The position numbers and the translations under genes were made by a program. The notes under the pieces are model-generated. The model saw only the letters and a program-made list of their open reading frames with translations. It had not been told where the DNA came from and ran no database searches. Shown here piece by piece: positions 1-5,896 of a stretch of DNA of 13,141 nucleotides (its first letter is position 1; every line of letters begins with the position of its first letter). Source of the stretch: UBA2767 sp964194535 (GTDB lineage: Bacteria > Pseudomonadota > Alphaproteobacteria > Rhizobiales > Methyloligellaceae); assembly GCA_964194535.1 (NCBI GenBank), contig CAXMMX010000213.1, forward strand, positions 1 to 13,141. Direction: 5' to 3'.

Positions 1-1374
1 CTCGCCGCTGACCCAGGGCAGCGCGAAGGATTGCGAGAAGGGCGTGACCAGCTCCGTCATATGCTCGTAATTCATGGCCGTGGAGCGCACGATCTGCGTG
101 ACGGTCAGGGATATGAAAAAGCTCGAGCCGATATTGCGCAACAGGTGAAACACGGCGGACGTCTCGGGCCTTACCTCCGGGGGCAGGGTGGAGAAAGTTG
201 CGACCGTAAGCGGCACCCAGATGGTGCCCACGGCAAGCCCCTGGACGATGCCGTTCAGGACAAGCTCGTTGAATGTGACATTGAGGTCGAACGTCATCAG
301 CCATGCGCCGGCGATCACGATTGCGGAAAATCCGGCCAGCATGCATTTGCGCGGGTATTTCTGGCCGATGAACATGGCGATAAAAAAGCCGATCATGGCG
401 CCGAAGCCGCGCGAGCCCAGCACATAGCCGATCAGGGAATCCGGGAAGCCCACCTGTTCGCGCAGCAGCGAGGGCAGCACGACCATCGGCGTGAAATTCA
501 GCATGCCGTAAATGAACACCAGAACCAGGCCGAGCGAATAGTTGCGGTTCAGCAGCAGGCGCAGATTTATGAAGGGCTTTTTTGCGGTAAGGGAGTGGAC
601 GACGAACAGATATGCAGTGAGGACTGCGAGAAACGTCTCAAGCAGAATTTCATTGGAGTCGAACCAGTCGAGGCGCTGACCGCGCGACAGGACCAGTTGC
701 GTGCAGGCAATCGCGAGTGACAGAAGCACAAAGCCGGTCCAGTCGAGCGGGGTGCGTTCATCAAAAGTCTCGTCTCTGGGGAGCGCCAGGTACAGTCCAA
801 CAAAGGCGATCAGGCCAACGGGGGCGATGATGTAAAACGCCCAGCGCCAGCTCGCCATTTCCGCCATGACGCCGCCGATGACCGGCCCCATAAAAGCCCC
901 CAGCACCACGCCGATGCCGAACAGGCCGACGGCTGCGCCGTGCTGGCGTTTGGGAAAGGTATCGAGTGTGACGGTCTGGGTGAGGGGGGTCAGCGGCGCG
1001 CCGAGCGCCCCTTGTGCCACGCGCCAGAAGATCAGCTCCTCCAGAGAGCTCGACGCACCGCACAGATAGGTGGCGATGGTAAAACCCATCACGGACCACA
1101 GCATCACCCGCCGCTTGCCAAGCCGTGCCGCCAGCCAACCGGTCATGGGCGTGACCACGGCGGTCGCCAGAATGTTGAATGTCATGGTCCAGACGATCTC
1201 GTCGGCGGTTGCGGACATGGCGCCCTGAAGCTGCGGCAGAATGGTCGAGACCACGAGGATTGTCGTGGAGTAGAGCGTCGCGCTCAGCACCACGGCGAAC
1301 AGGATCACGTTCCGGCGCGCGGGCGACAGATCGTTCTCTTGTTCATCCGCTAAAAAATCCGCAGTTTGGGCCAT
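1..1374 (-). CDS. DHA2-family MFS multidrug efflux pump, EmrB-like (3' end cut by window)
   Basis: Inner-membrane proton-driven drug exporter of the 14-helix DHA2 (EmrB/QacA) group. The frame is open from ATG at 1374 to the window edge, giving 458 codons of an expected 500-530. Seen in the translation: a hydrophobic first helix (about residues 22-47), MFS motif A GWLAARLGKRR (79-89) between helices 2 and 3, WRVAQGALGAPLTPL around 117-131, the antiporter motif C region GIGVVLGAFMGPVIGG (153-168), and the DHA2-style sequence WRWAFYIIAPVG just after. Long hydrophobic runs continue to the cut end. The acidic residue usual in DHA2 helix 1 (LDxTIVNVALP) is absent; the segment reads LYSTTILVVSTILP. 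The gene is divergent from a MarR regulator and an EmrA-type adaptor, so the three probably form one efflux module. The ribosome site is weak (AGG about 15 bases upstream), so the exact start is less certain than the family. Confidence 0.93.
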   Translation of the reverse strand, partial: MAQTADFLADEQENDLSPARRNVILFAVVLSATLYSTTILVVSTILPQLQGAMSATADEIVWTMTFNILATAVVTPMTGWLAARLGKRRVMLWSVMGFTIATYLCGASSSLEELIFWRVAQGALGAPLTPLTQTVTLDTFPKRQHGAAVGLFGIGVVLGAFMGPVIGGVMAEMASWRWAFYIIAPVGLIAFVGLYLALPRDETFDERTPLDWTGFVLLSLAIACTQLVLSRGQRLDWFDSNEILLETFLAVLTAYLFVVHSLTAKKPFINLRLLLNRNYSLGLVLVFIYGMLNFTPMVVLPSLLREQVGFPDSLIGYVLGSRGFGAMIGFFIAMFIGQKYPRKCMLAGFSAIVIAGAWLMTFDLNVTFNELVLNGIVQGLAVGTIWVPLTVATFSTLPPEVRPETSAVFHLLRNIGSSFFISLTVTQIVRSTAMNYEHMTELVTPFSQSFALPWVSGE

Positions 1375-1435
1375 ACTTGAAATGGTAACCTTATCTACTG
1401 TATGCTATGCAATAGTAACAATGCTTACAAAATAT
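1375..1435. promoter_or_regulatory. Divergent overlapping promoters of the efflux locus with candidate MarR operators
   Basis: Short region between the MFS pump (minus) and marR (plus). By eye there is a plus-strand promoter TTGAAA (1377-1382), 18-base spacer, TATGCT (1401-1406), and a minus-strand promoter TTGTAA (complement of 1425-1430), 17-base spacer, TAGCAT (complement of 1402-1407). The two -10 boxes overlap. Dyads lie among them: GGT-A-ACC (1384-1390) and GTAA-N6-TTAC (1415-1428). GTAAC recurs exactly 30 bases apart (1385-1389 and 1415-1419), and ATGC occurs three times. This fits autoregulation by the MarR protein, as is common in the family. The boxes are consensus matches only. Confidence 0.45.
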
Positions 1436-1503
1436 AGCGAGCCGAAAAGGCGCGGTTAAAACCAAATGGAGCGAGCCGAAAAGGCGCGCTTAAAAGCAAA
1501 TGG
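1436..1503 (+). repeat. Two-copy 34-bp tandem repeat at the marR start
   Basis: Copy 1 is 1436-1469 and copy 2 is 1470-1503; a third partial start (AGCGAG) follows at 1504. The copies differ at only two positions. Each contains a small hairpin GCC-GAAAA-GGC and then a second dyad, GGTT-AA-AACC in copy 1 and GCTT-AA-AAGC in copy 2. The two differences therefore pair with each other and keep the dyad. The 34-base length is not a multiple of three, so the ATGs at 1466 and 1500 are in different frames. Confidence 0.9.
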
Positions 1504-1999
1504 AGCGAGGACGGATTTGCCGCTTTCAGAAGGACGTTATCTGGCATTTCTCTTGGTTGACGCGGCGCGGCTGCAACGCACTCTCTTCGACCGGCGCGTG
1601 CGCAAGCTGGGCTTTACACGGACCCAATGGCTGGTCCTGAGGCGGCTGGACGAGCAGCCGGGGGCCAGCCAGTCGGAACTTGCCGACATGCTTGAGGTGG
1701 AAAGGGCGACGGCCGGGCGGCTCATCGACAAGCTGGAGAAATATGGCTGGCTTGAGCGGCGTCCGGACGGGAGCGATCGCCGCATCAACCGGATTTTCAT
1801 GACTAAACTGGGGAGAAAAATCCATCACAGGATCGGCCCGATAGCAGAAGCCATGGTGGAGGAAGAGCTTTCCGGGCTGACGAGACAGGAGCGCGATCAG
1901 CTGACCGACCTGCTTCTTAACGTCAAGCGGCGACTCCAGGAGATGGCGTCGGAAAACGAGCCGTTTGATTCAGCCGAACTTGAGAGAGAAAATGTCTAG
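1466..1999 (+). CDS. MarR-family transcriptional repressor
   Basis: Dimeric winged-helix DNA-binding protein, probably repressor of the adjoining efflux genes. Up to 177 residues, slightly longer than typical MarR proteins because of the N-terminus. Family features: dimerisation helix LSEGRYLAFLLVDAARLQ (20-37), helix-turn-helix with ASQSELADMLEVERATAGRLIDKLE (67-91), wing RRPDGSDRRINRIFMT (98-113) with the usual Asp-Arg pair, and a long C-terminal helix. The start is ambiguous. ATG 1466 lies inside the first 34-bp repeat and has no good ribosome site. An in-frame TTG at 1517 has GAGG (1507-1510) six bases upstream and would start just before the conserved LSEGRYLAF, which would leave both repeats in the leader. 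The stop overlaps the next ATG (ATGTCTAG, 1992-1999), so translation is probably coupled to the adaptor. Family certain, start not. Confidence 0.92.
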   Translation: MERAEKARLKANGARTDLPLSEGRYLAFLLVDAARLQRTLFDRRVRKLGFTRTQWLVLRRLDEQPGASQSELADMLEVERATAGRLIDKLEKYGWLERRPDGSDRRINRIFMTKLGRKIHHRIGPIAEAMVEEELSGLTRQERDQLTDLLLNVKRRLQEMASENEPFDSAELERENV

Positions 2000-3104
2000 G
2001 AAACCAGCGAAAAGCAAAGCAGCGCGGAAGGCGCCGTCTCGCACCTTGTTGATGCGGATAGTTCTGCTCGGCGTCGTCCCGGCCATCGCGGTTATCGGCG
2101 CTGGTTTCTATTGGCTCCAGGGCGCGCGCTATGTCGCGACCGAAAACGCTTATGTGAAAACCGATATTGCCAAGCTGGCGGCCGAAGTGTCTGGCCCGGC
2201 GGTGGAGGTGCGTGCGCATGCCCATATGCTGGTGAAGGCGGGCGACATTCTGGTGAAGATCGATCCGCGCCCGTTCGAATTTGCTCTTGCTTTTGCGGAA
2301 GCTGAACTGGACACGGCGCGCCAGCAGGTGGAGACGCTGCGGGTAACGCTGGATGAAGCGAATACCGAACTTGAAGAGGCGGAAGACCGCGCTTCTTATT
2401 ACCGCAAGCGTTATGAACGCCAGATTCATCTGGCCAAACGCGGCATCGTTGCCGCCACCCGTCACGATGAGCTGGAGAATGACGCCAATGCGGCTGAAGA
2501 CCGTGTGGTCATGGCGCGGCAGAAAATAACGCGTATTCGAGCCTCCCTTGGCGCCGCCGCGGACAGGCCGGTTGATGGGCATCCGCTGGTGCGCGCCAAA
2601 TTAGCCGCGGTGGATCAGGCCCGGCTCGACCTTGAACATACGAGCGTGAAAGCCCCTTCAAGCGGTACGGTTGTCACGGTGCCGCTGGTTCCAGGAGAGC
2701 AGATTACCGCCTCAAAACCCCTGTTCGCCATCGTCACGGACACGGCGCCGTGGGTGGACGCCAACTTCAAGGAAACCGAGCTGACCCATGTCCGTGTCGG
2801 GCAGAAGGCCACCGTCGAGCTCGACATTTATCCCGGCGTGACATGGGCTGCGAAGGTGAAAAGCATCTCGCCCGCAACCGGAGCCGAGTTCGCCATCCTC
2901 CCGCCCCAGAATGCTTCGGGCAACTGGGTCAAGGTGGTGCAGCGCCTGCCGGTGCGCCTGCAGCTTGAGCCGCGTTCAGGCATGCCGCCCTTGCGTGCCG
3001 GCATGACCGCCCATGTCACCATCGACACCGGCCGCGAGCGTTCATTTGGTGATTTGCTGGGGGGTCTGGTGGCGGTGGCGAAGGACAAGGCGAAGACGGA
3101 CTAA
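1992..3104 (+). CDS. EmrA/HlyD-type membrane-fusion (periplasmic adaptor) protein
   Basis: Periplasmic adaptor of a tripartite efflux pump, linking the MFS transporter to an outer-membrane channel. 370 residues, usual for EmrA. Order of parts: basic cytoplasmic tail (1-18, many Lys/Arg), one membrane anchor (about 19-42), EmrA-type segment RYVATENAYVKTDIAKLAAEVSG (46-68), first biotinyl-lipoyl half (VKAGDILVKIDPRPFE), long heptad-rich alpha-hairpin (about 87-190), second lipoyl half (VKAPSSGTVVTVPLVPGEQI) and beta-barrel (WVDANFKETELTHVRVGQKATVELDIYPG). ATG 1992 was chosen because it overlaps the marR stop and gives a natural basic N-terminus; an in-frame ATG at 1965 would add nine residues inside marR. 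The adaptor is carried with the repressor, not with the pump, which is divergent. No clear intrinsic terminator follows. Confidence 0.93.
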   Translation: MSRKPAKSKAARKAPSRTLLMRIVLLGVVPAIAVIGAGFYWLQGARYVATENAYVKTDIAKLAAEVSGPAVEVRAHAHMLVKAGDILVKIDPRPFEFALAFAEAELDTARQQVETLRVTLDEANTELEEAEDRASYYRKRYERQIHLAKRGIVAATRHDELENDANAAEDRVVMARQKITRIRASLGAAADRPVDGHPLVRAKLAAVDQARLDLEHTSVKAPSSGTVVTVPLVPGEQITASKPLFAIVTDTAPWVDANFKETELTHVRVGQKATVELDIYPGVTWAAKVKSISPATGAEFAILPPQNASGNWVKVVQRLPVRLQLEPRSGMPPLRAGMTAHVTIDTGRERSFGDLLGGLVAVAKDKAKTD

Positions 3105-3177
3105 CCTTCCGTGTTCCGGGGCGTGGTTTTTGTATACTGACTGGTGCATTCCAAAAAGCAGCTTTTCCCTCTAAGCT

Positions 3178-3200
3178 TCAGTTTAGCTGGAATAAACTGA
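3178..3200. promoter_or_regulatory. 8-bp perfect inverted repeat upstream of the beta-propeller gene
   Basis: TCAGTTTA (3178-3185), seven bases, then TAAACTGA (3193-3200). The arms are AT-rich with no following T-run, so an operator is more likely than a terminator. It sits in the 141-base gap 3105-3245, about 45 bases ahead of the beta-propeller ATG. The same gap also holds AAAAGC-A-GCTTTT (3154-3166), whose one-base loop cannot form an RNA hairpin without opening. No convincing -35/-10 pair is visible. Function is inferred from position only. Confidence 0.4.
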
Positions 3201-3245
3201 CGATATTTTTCGCATATAGTCGTCCGGCATACGAGGGAGGTAATT

Positions 3246-4421
3246 ATGTTAAGGCAATGTCTCGCAGCATTGGTTCTATCGGGCTTCGCGATCACCGCGA
3301 CACCCGTCAGGGCAGAAATACTGGCGATGATGAATTACGAGAGCAAAACCAAAGAAGGTCTCCACGCTCACGGCATCAAGGACCACGGCGCGCGCAAGGA
3401 AGGCATTGCCGTCATCGACGTCGATCCGAAGTCCAAGACCTTCGGCAAGATCATGACCAACATCTCCCTGCCGCCCAATCTGGTCGGCCATCACCTCTTC
3501 TATAACCGGGACATGAGCAAGCTTTACGTGACCGCGCTGGGTCAGGGCTGGATTTACGTGATGAACATGAAAGCCCTCGACTACAAACTCAAGAAGGTCA
3601 CCGTCCCCGGATGCGTGGTCGGTGAAGACATCATCTTTTCCGCCGATAACAAAACCTGGTATTTGACCTGCATGGGGTCGGCAAACATCATCGTTGGCGA
3701 TGTCAGGAGCGACGCGATCAAGTCGACGATTTCCCTGCCCGTTCCGTATCCGCACGGCATCGCCATCTCCGACGCGATCGACCGCATCCTGGTCACCAAT
3801 ACCATCAAGCACGATCTTACCGATCCTGGAGAAATGATTACCGCTCTCAAGGCGAGCACCGGAACTGCGCTGACCAGCTACAAGCTTTCCAGCAAGCCTT
3901 CACCCTCCGGCGTAGCCCCGGTGGAGATCCTGTTCGTTCCGGGCGCCAATCCGCCTCGGGCCTACATCACCGTTATGTTCGGCGGCACCATTTGGACCGC
4001 GGTCTGGAACCGGAAATCGAAAGACTTTGATCTCACCCAAGCCTATGATTTCAACGGCACCGGCAGCGGTGTCCCGCTGGAAATCTACTTTGGTCCCAAA
4101 TCGGAACGTATGTATGTGACCACGGCCAATCCGGGCCATTTCCATATCTTTGATATCGCCAAGGACCCGGCCAAGCCCAAATTGCTGAAAACCATCAAGA
4201 CGGCGGGGGGCGCTCATCACGTCGGGTTCACAAAGGACTGGAAATACGGCTTCGTTCAGAACGCGTTCATCAATCTGAAGGGCATGGACGACGGGTCGAT
4301 CAAGGTCGTCGATCTGGAGAGCGGAAAAGTCGTCGCTTCGGTCGACACCCTTAAAGATATGGGCTTCAACCCCAATTGCATCGTACTGCTGCCAAAGTGG
4401 AACCATTTGGCCGGGCATTAG
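3246..4421 (+). CDS. Exported YVTN/YncE-like beta-propeller protein with possible metal-binding ring
   Basis: 391 residues with a signal peptide (hydrophobic 6-18, likely cleavage after VRA at 23), so exported to the periplasm. Strong ribosome site GAGGGAGG (3233-3240), five bases before ATG. The mature part consists of repeated about 45-residue blades ending in sequences like KLYVTALGQGWIYVMNM, RILVTNT, RAYITVMFGGTIW and RMYVTTANPGHFHIFDI, typical of seven-bladed YVTN propellers. At the same place in successive blades stand polar, metal-type residues: H82/H83, E127/D128, H170, E227, E279 and H324/H325, with further His at 40, 42, 47, 298 and 300. This arrangement recalls metal-binding propellers (nitrous-oxide reductase, selenium-binding protein/methanethiol oxidase), but I cannot assign it to either, and the function is unknown. 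It is alone on its strand; its stop overlaps the convergent DUF6285-type gene by four bases. Confidence 0.85.
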   Translation: MLRQCLAALVLSGFAITATPVRAEILAMMNYESKTKEGLHAHGIKDHGARKEGIAVIDVDPKSKTFGKIMTNISLPPNLVGHHLFYNRDMSKLYVTALGQGWIYVMNMKALDYKLKKVTVPGCVVGEDIIFSADNKTWYLTCMGSANIIVGDVRSDAIKSTISLPVPYPHGIAISDAIDRILVTNTIKHDLTDPGEMITALKASTGTALTSYKLSSKPSPSGVAPVEILFVPGANPPRAYITVMFGGTIWTAVWNRKSKDFDLTQAYDFNGTGSGVPLEIYFGPKSERMYVTTANPGHFHIFDIAKDPAKPKLLKTIKTAGGAHHVGFTKDWKYGFVQNAFINLKGMDDGSIKVVDLESGKVVASVDTLKDMGFNPNCIVLLPKWNHLAGH

Positions 4422-4765
4422 GGGGTTTGGCCCTTCCGCCGCTCGAGGAATTTCGGATTGGTGATCGCCAGTTCCGCTTCGAGATAGACGAGCAGTTTAT
4501 CCGCGAGGTCGCGGTGCGACGCGCTGGAGATTTTGCCCGCACGCAGCGCCCCGGCAAGGGCTTTGAGGCTGTCAGCGCCAAGGCTCTCAACAAGCACATC
4601 TCCGGGGTCGGGGTGGTTCAGCCTTCGCTTGGCGATACCCAGCGCATTGGCGACCATCGCCCCTGCGTAGCGCTTGGCGTCATGGAGTTTGGGCGCGATC
4701 TCTTCAGCGTAAGTATCCAGCGCGATACTCACGAGCGCCCCGGCCTGTTTCATTGCGTCGCTCAT
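4418..4765 (-). CDS. DUF6285-type small protein, LvaB-like partner of the acyl-CoA kinase
   Basis: 115 residues, no signal peptide or membrane segment, predicted cytoplasmic and largely helical. The segment KLHDAKRYAGAMVANALGIAKRRL (26-49) is the recognisable core of the DUF6285 family, which usually sits beside an APH-type phosphotransferase and an acyl-CoA dehydrogenase. In the P. putida levulinate pathway a small protein of this size, LvaB, works with the kinase LvaA on 4-hydroxyacyl-CoA. Assignment here rests on size, family memory and operon position. It is the last gene of the four-gene minus-strand operon, 69 bases after the kinase, the largest gap in that operon. No strong ribosome site is seen; a second Met at residue 5 is a possible start. 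The gene ends tail to tail with the propeller gene, overlapping by four bases (4418-4421). Confidence 0.75.
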   Translation of the reverse strand: MSDAMKQAGALVSIALDTYAEEIAPKLHDAKRYAGAMVANALGIAKRRLNHPDPGDVLVESLGADSLKALAGALRAGKISSASHRDLADKLLVYLEAELAITNPKFLERRKGQTP

Positions 4766-4802
4766 CGTGATGTCACTTTCATCGCAGCCATTCCATTTTC
4801 AC

Positions 4803-4822
4803 CTTTCCCCACGGGGGGAGAG
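4803..4822. repeat. GC-rich hairpin between kinase and DUF6285 genes
   Basis: On the plus strand CTTTCCCC (4803-4810), a four-base loop, and GGGGAGAG (4815-4822) pair over eight positions with one T-G wobble; G-rich sequence continues to 4826. On the transcribed (minus) strand the wobble becomes a C-A mismatch. The shape resembles short intergenic repeat elements common in proteobacterial genomes; only one copy is visible here. It could lower or stabilise the downstream part of the operon transcript. Confidence 0.4.
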
Positions 4823-4834
4823 GGGGTAAGTGGT

Positions 4835-5881
4835 CTACGCCTCCAGCGCCATAATGCCTTGTAGCGCTTCATGCTCCATTTCCGGCGCCATCAATCCGGT
4901 CAGCAGCAACTCGATGGACGGCTCACCCCCGGTGATATGGCGCTCGCCCTGCAACAACGCCACCACGGCCCAGCGCGCCGCGCCAAGGATTTCCCAATAA
5001 GGGATTTGGTCCGCATCCAGCGGCGTATCGGACTGTCCGTTATAGCCGCGGTAGAACGCCTCGCGAGAGGCGATTCCGCCGGCCTCGCGCGCATCCGCGC
5101 CAAAACGCCAGCAGCGCGCGCAGAACCACCCCACATCCAGATGCGGGTCGCCCCAATGGCAGAATTCCCAATCCAGAATGCCGGTGAGCTTGCCCGCATC
5201 GGCCATGAAATTTCCGGTGCGGAAATCTCCGTGGCACAGGACGACATGGCCTTTGGCAGGGGCGTTCGCTTCCAGCCATGCGAGGATATGTTCAAGCGCC
5301 GGGCGCGGTTCGGAAATCGAGTCGAGATTGGTGCGCATCTGCGCCACTAGGACAAGGGCAGGGGAGGTTTCGGGAATTCCTAAGAAATCAAGCTCCTGGC
5401 CCGGCGGGCGCACGGAATGGATTTTGGCGAGTTCAGCGCCAAGGCGCTCTCCAAGCGCATCGCCATTTTGGCCGATCAGGGGATCGCGGACGAGTTTTCG
5501 CCCCTGCGCCTCACCGGCGAGAAGCCCCACCACCGCGAAAGGCGCGCCGATCAGAGCCGTGTCGCGCGAGACGGCGATGGGTTCAGGTACGCATGCGCCC
5601 GCGTCATGGGCAGCCTTCAGGCAGAAATATTCGTTCGCCCTGTCGTGGCTCATGGCCATGCGCGAGGCGGCGTCGGTACGCAGTGCCCAGCTGCGGGAAC
5701 CCTCATGCGGGCCGCCAGTCACTTTGACATCAAGCCGCCAGTTCTCGCCGATGGCGCCGCCACCCAGAAGCTCGGCCTTTTCGATTATCAGCGCGTCCGC
5801 ACTGAGCGCCGAGCAGAGCCAGTCTTGCAAGGCCCCGAGATTATCCGGGTCGAGGGTGCGGGGCCGGGTTGCGTGCGCCAT
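4835..5881 (-). CDS. APH-fold phosphotransferase, LvaA/ACAD10-11 kinase-like
   Basis: 348-residue cytoplasmic kinase of the aminoglycoside-phosphotransferase/choline-kinase fold. Visible motifs: nucleotide-loop region LLGGGAIGENWRLDV (38-52), WALRTD (65-70) where the N-lobe basic residue of the family appears as Arg68, catalytic loop HGDFRTGNF (217-225, Asp219 and Asn224), and metal-binding ILDWEF (235-240, Asp237) followed by GDPHLDVGWFC. Despite the family name, antibiotic resistance is unlikely: the neighbours are acyl-CoA enzymes. Members beside an acyl-CoA dehydrogenase include LvaA, which phosphorylates 4-hydroxyvaleryl-CoA, and the kinase half of mammalian ACAD10/ACAD11. It starts 15 bases after the dehydrogenase stop, so the two are almost certainly co-transcribed. 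The upstream sequence has no textbook ribosome site. Fold and operon are sure; the substrate (a 4-hydroxyacyl-CoA) is inferred. Confidence 0.93.
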   Translation of the reverse strand: MAHATRPRTLDPDNLGALQDWLCSALSADALIIEKAELLGGGAIGENWRLDVKVTGGPHEGSRSWALRTDAASRMAMSHDRANEYFCLKAAHDAGACVPEPIAVSRDTALIGAPFAVVGLLAGEAQGRKLVRDPLIGQNGDALGERLGAELAKIHSVRPPGQELDFLGIPETSPALVLVAQMRTNLDSISEPRPALEHILAWLEANAPAKGHVVLCHGDFRTGNFMADAGKLTGILDWEFCHWGDPHLDVGWFCARCWRFGADAREAGGIASREAFYRGYNGQSDTPLDADQIPYWEILGAARWAVVALLQGERHITGGEPSIELLLTGLMAPEMEHEALQGIMALEA

Positions 5882-5896
5882 GGGAGTATCAGGGCC

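Noticed and set aside
31..720. Plus-strand open frame of 229 codons at the left end
   Set aside because: Antisense to the MFS pump, whose membrane-helix pattern on the minus strand is unmistakable.
1965..1991. Earlier start of the adaptor at ATG 1965
   Set aside because: Would lie inside marR and add nine atypical residues; ATG 1992 gives the normal coupled overlap with the marR stop.
3154..3166. AAAAGC-A-GCTTTT as an intrinsic terminator of the adaptor gene
   Set aside because: A one-base loop cannot form, the stem is AT-rich, and no proper T-run follows.
4418..4421. Four-base tail-to-tail overlap as a regulatory antisense device
   Set aside because: Short convergent overlaps are common in compact genomes and nothing else supports a regulatory role.
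4835..5881. Antibiotic-resistance (aminoglycoside kinase) reading of the APH-fold gene
   Set aside because: The fold is shared by many kinases; location in an acyl-CoA operon with a DUF6285-type partner argues for a metabolic substrate.
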